A stretch of DNA of 64,000 bases from Gymnogyps californianus. Its lineage: Eukaryota > Chordata > Aves > Accipitriformes > Cathartidae. The stretch's first letter is position 1, and each line of letters begins with the position of its first letter. Below are positions 60,622-64,000 of this stretch, piece by piece. A program made the translations under genes and the position numbers. The stretch covers positions 372,001 to 436,000 of the forward strand of contig NW_026114279.1 in assembly GCF_018139145.2 (NCBI RefSeq), given 5' to 3'. Below the pieces are notes generated by a model, which saw only the letters and a program-made list of their open reading frames with translations, did not search any database and had not been told where the DNA came from.

Positions 60622-63600
60622 CCCTGACCACTCTCCACTAGCCTGCAGCTAGTGCTTCTTTCCAGGGCCTCTGCCCCCAAGCTGCCAGAGGGTTTTTAAG
60701 TATAGAGGTCTGTGAAGGCAACAAATCCTCTCACAGGGAAATGATATGTGCAGAGGATTTGTTTCTGCTTTTTCCTGTTCCCTAAAGCAGTTTTCTGCAT
60801 GGTGACAGGAAAGGATGTGGTGCTTCAGCAGCTTGTTTTAGTTGTATGACTTTATTCTGACTAGAGATTGAACCAAAGTATTTCAAAGATCAATTATCAA
60901 GAGTCCTAGTATTTCAGGTACATTACTGTAGAGGCCAAGGACTTTGAAGCAGTATTAGCCTGGCTGTTCTCAGATAGCAGAGGAATAAGCTGGTATGATT
61001 TAAAGCAGATATTAGGTAAATGTAACATTTGTGAGCTGGCTGAAAACTAGTCTGAAAATCAGCTACAATAAAATTTCTGATAGGCCTCTCTTCATGCAGC
61101 AGAAAAGCTGTGCCATCAGCTCTCAAGAGCTATTATATTTTGCCAAAAAACTTATAGGAACAAAAACTTGCAAGGAAATAGCAATTTTTCAAAGTCACAT
61201 TATCAAGAAGCACTGAGTAGCCTTCATAGTAATTTCTGTATTGCGGGACATGCATAACTTTTCATTCATAAAAATATAAAGGGCAGGCTTTTCAGATGTT
61301 GGTGTTTTGTTCTTAAAGGTGGTTAAAGGAAATACGTCACTGATCTCTACCAAATAAAACAGCAAAAAATTAAAATTACATTCTTAAAGGCTAGTAGTTG
61401 CCTTCTGAACAGGACTTGTGGTGGAGTGTACTCTTCATCACTAAGCAGAAGTGGGTTAGGTAGCACCCAATCAGCCTGACCTGTGGTTGATTCCCACACT
61501 TTAAAAAGGTGACAAGTTTGCAGCAACTGAAACAACTACTGGGGAGTGTCTCTGAAGAGAACCCAAGCTGCCTGGAGAGAAGTGAGCTGCTGTCACGCTG
61601 CTGCTGAGGATGTGGCACTTCAGCGCATGTGGATCCCATCGCTAACCTGGAAACTGCATACGTGAGAAGCCTAGTTAACCTTACGACCAGGGCTGTTGGA
61701 AGTAGCAGTTACTCAGCTGACAAGCTGGATTATTACATTTTAAAGAACCAAAGCTTTTTGAGAGCCACAAGTGTTCTGTCACTAGTGAGCTGAAACATAA
61801 GGTTAGGAATTCAATTGATGTCATTTTTTTTTTTTTTGTAAGAATTGGGTCAAACACCAGAACTTTTAAGGCAGGGAGTACTCTGAGTCATTGCTATCCC
61901 TGGGTGGTCTCCAAGCAGTGATATTTAATAAGATCTTGAGTTAGTAAGCCAGTGAAGAATAGGTTTGCAAACTTCCAGGAGTCGCTCTGTGCTTTTTCTG
62001 CCTTGCAGTATCATTTCCCTGAGCCTGTATCTGCTGGTTCTCAGACATGATCTCAGTTCAGGTTGGTATTGGGAAAACAAGGAAACTACGGAATCCAAAT
62101 TCAGCACAAAAGGAGATATAGCGAAAGATTCCCAGCTGCATTGATTGTAGCCTGCCTAGGCAGATCCATACATAATCAATGCAGAACTGGGCTGGTGATA
62201 GGATGAAACCCTATGGAACTGCACATGTGTGGGGTGGATTAGTAATTGCCAGGCGTAAAAGGTTGGATCTTCTGTGGATTGAATAACCCGAACCACTGCA
62301 AAGTGATCTCACCCAATGCTGCCTAAATTGTCTTCTGCATGCTGATGTTGTGAACAAGAACAGAAATACTCCTGTAAGTGTTTGTACAAACATTCCAGCA
62401 CCCAGCGTGTGACTCCTACAGCATGCTGCAGGCTGAACTGAAATTATACCCTTCTGAACCTGAATTTTTGAACACCTTGGATAAACTAGCTTTAGTACAA
62501 AGCGTTTTTGAGAAAACCAGGTCTCATCTGATTTAAAGTTTGATCAATTCCAAACGACTGCTGTTGCAATATGATTTCTGTCCAAATACAAGACTATTGT
62601 ATTCTCAGTTAACCAGCTGTGCAATTCCTTACACTAATCGAGATGAAGGGGGGAGGATATTCAATAGCGTGCTTCAAAGTACCGTAGCATCGGGTATATT
62701 TTTAGGTGTCCTGAAATTGCTATTAAGTATTGTGCTTAACACAGCTATGCCGGACAAGCATTTTTAATAGGTTTCTGTTGATAGTATGATTCAAATTTTA
62801 ATGTGGGCAAGCCAAATAGCAACGTCTGTTTGTTGTTAGTGGGAGTCTTTTTTTCTGGCAAAAGTTTTAAGAGTGTTTTTTAGAGTATGTCTGTGTGAAG
62901 TGAGACAAGAAGCTGGCTGCATAAAAGCATTGTTGACTTTGTGAAGGCTTAGTAGCAATGAAACATCCACCCAAAAGTATACTTTCTAGTAATAGTTGTA
63001 TCTGCACTTGAAATTCTGGAAGTGCCTACCCTTAACAGTTTTGATATAAGAGGAGATTTGGGGTAGTTTCCAAGTACAAGGAATTGCATTGTACAGCAGA
63101 ACCAGTATAGCTGCAGTACATGTGATAGCCCATCCATTTTATGGAGGAAAACTGTATACTTTGGATATTTATGCTGGCTCTAAACCAAAGAATTTTCTGC
63201 AACCAAATATTATTGCAGTTGTAGAACATGTGGAGTTATTACTGTGTGGTAAGCTTTACAAATGTGTGATAAACTGAACATGTAATGTAATCTCTCGCTT
63301 ACTGCTGAGGGGACCCAGTAGTTTAAATATAAATCAATCTTTCCTTGAAAGGAATCATTCATAAAAGTTAATCTTCTCCCTTTTAGGCAAAGAAGTACAC
63401 TGGCAAAGTTAGTTTGTCTGTTTAAGTGAAAGGCAGAATGAACTTAATGGAGAAAAATTATGTTGGTAATACTCAAGAATCCCTCTTTGAAAGCTCAGAT
63501 GATACAAACCCTAAGTTTCCAATCTAAACATGCCATTGTAGTGAGAAAATTCTAAGTTTAACTAATAATAATTTTACTAAATTGTATGAAAGTAATCAGT

Positions 63601-64000
63601 AGTCTCTATGGTAGATAAAAAACAATTTGCAACAAGAGAGACAACTGGAGCAGTCCTGTCTTGCAGGCTGGATGAGTTGGGAATGATGGTGCTTGCAGCT
63701 CTCTTTAGTTGTTTACAAAGCAATTCTTCAATTTGTTTGCTTACAGAAACCATATTCTGAGGTGCTCCACCCAAGTACATGGGGATAGGGAAAATGATCC
63801 TGATGACAGAAAGAACAATTTGTAGCTTTGAGAAATTAAAAGTTTTTTAAAAGTACTTGATTTTTGCATTAAGTGCAAAAATGCAAGCAATATTTCTAAA
63901 TTTAAAAAAATATTTTTTGTCATGCTTAATATCTCATAATTAAACAAAGATAATTTTATCAAGCAGTTCCTCAAAAGTCATATTTTCTTTGAGAACAAGA
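60622..64000. other. Upstream flank of JMY, no recognised gene
   Basis: AT-rich sequence. In many vertebrates the next upstream gene is BHMT, but I found no BHMT-like exon here. Open frames are under 85 codons and lack motifs. A T-run lies near 61827. Confidence 0.5.

Noticed and set aside
60622..64000. Possible exons of the upstream neighbour BHMT
   Set aside because: No open frame resembles the expected protein, and no paired splice sites with coding sequence were found.

Overview
The window looks like a bird genome. It has CR1 LINEs with the typical avian 3' ends, several families of solo LTRs of avian type, and one host gene recognised from three exons: JMY (junction-mediating and regulatory protein, a p53 cofactor and actin nucleation factor). 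JMY lies on the minus strand. Exon 1 with the start codon is at 57767-58660 inside a CpG island, exon 2 at 19745-19918 and exon 3 at 2172-2322. All three have consensus splice sites and join without loss of frame. Later exons, including the WH2/CA actin-nucleating end, lie off the left edge. No second host gene was recognised.

Layout: 1-2171 is part of intron 3. Intron 2 (2323-19744) holds a CR1 3' end, a local rearrangement made of interleaved inverted repeats (6157-6283), and three solo LTRs (13363-13959, 14437-15333, 18501-19071). Intron 1 (19919-57766, 37.8 kb) is inflated by transposons. Its core is a 20-kb nested retroviral composite. Provirus ERV-A (21892-41889, 5-bp target duplication, primer-binding site matching tRNA-Ser) was entered by three later elements: solo LTR X1 (25433-26558), solo LTR B3 (26975-27577), and solo LTR A1, which was itself split by a complete gammaretrovirus-like provirus, ERV-C (28563-37645, 4-bp duplication). 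To the right are a near full-length CR1 (about 42008-46390, minus), two more CR1 pieces, two more family-B solo LTRs and a chimeric LTR (53560-54317). Upstream of JMY exon 1 come the CpG-island promoter and a 942-bp solo LTR (59680-60621) in the sense orientation. From 60622 to the end I see nothing definite.

All retroviral genes are broken by stops and frameshifts. Both proviruses lie antisense to JMY. The most interesting signal is that ERV-A and ERV-C, which differ in gag, pol, primer site and target-duplication length, carry clearly homologous env genes of an unusual shape (short SU, long TM, no gamma-type TM motif). This suggests env exchange between retroviral lineages. Also notable are a ladder of primer-site repeats that appears to have lengthened the ERV-A LTR, a hairpin array in the ERV-C leader, and conflicting LTR ages in the nest.

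Target-site duplications, LTR ends and splice sites were read directly from the sequence. Family and class names for the LTRs are provisional, because no database could be searched.
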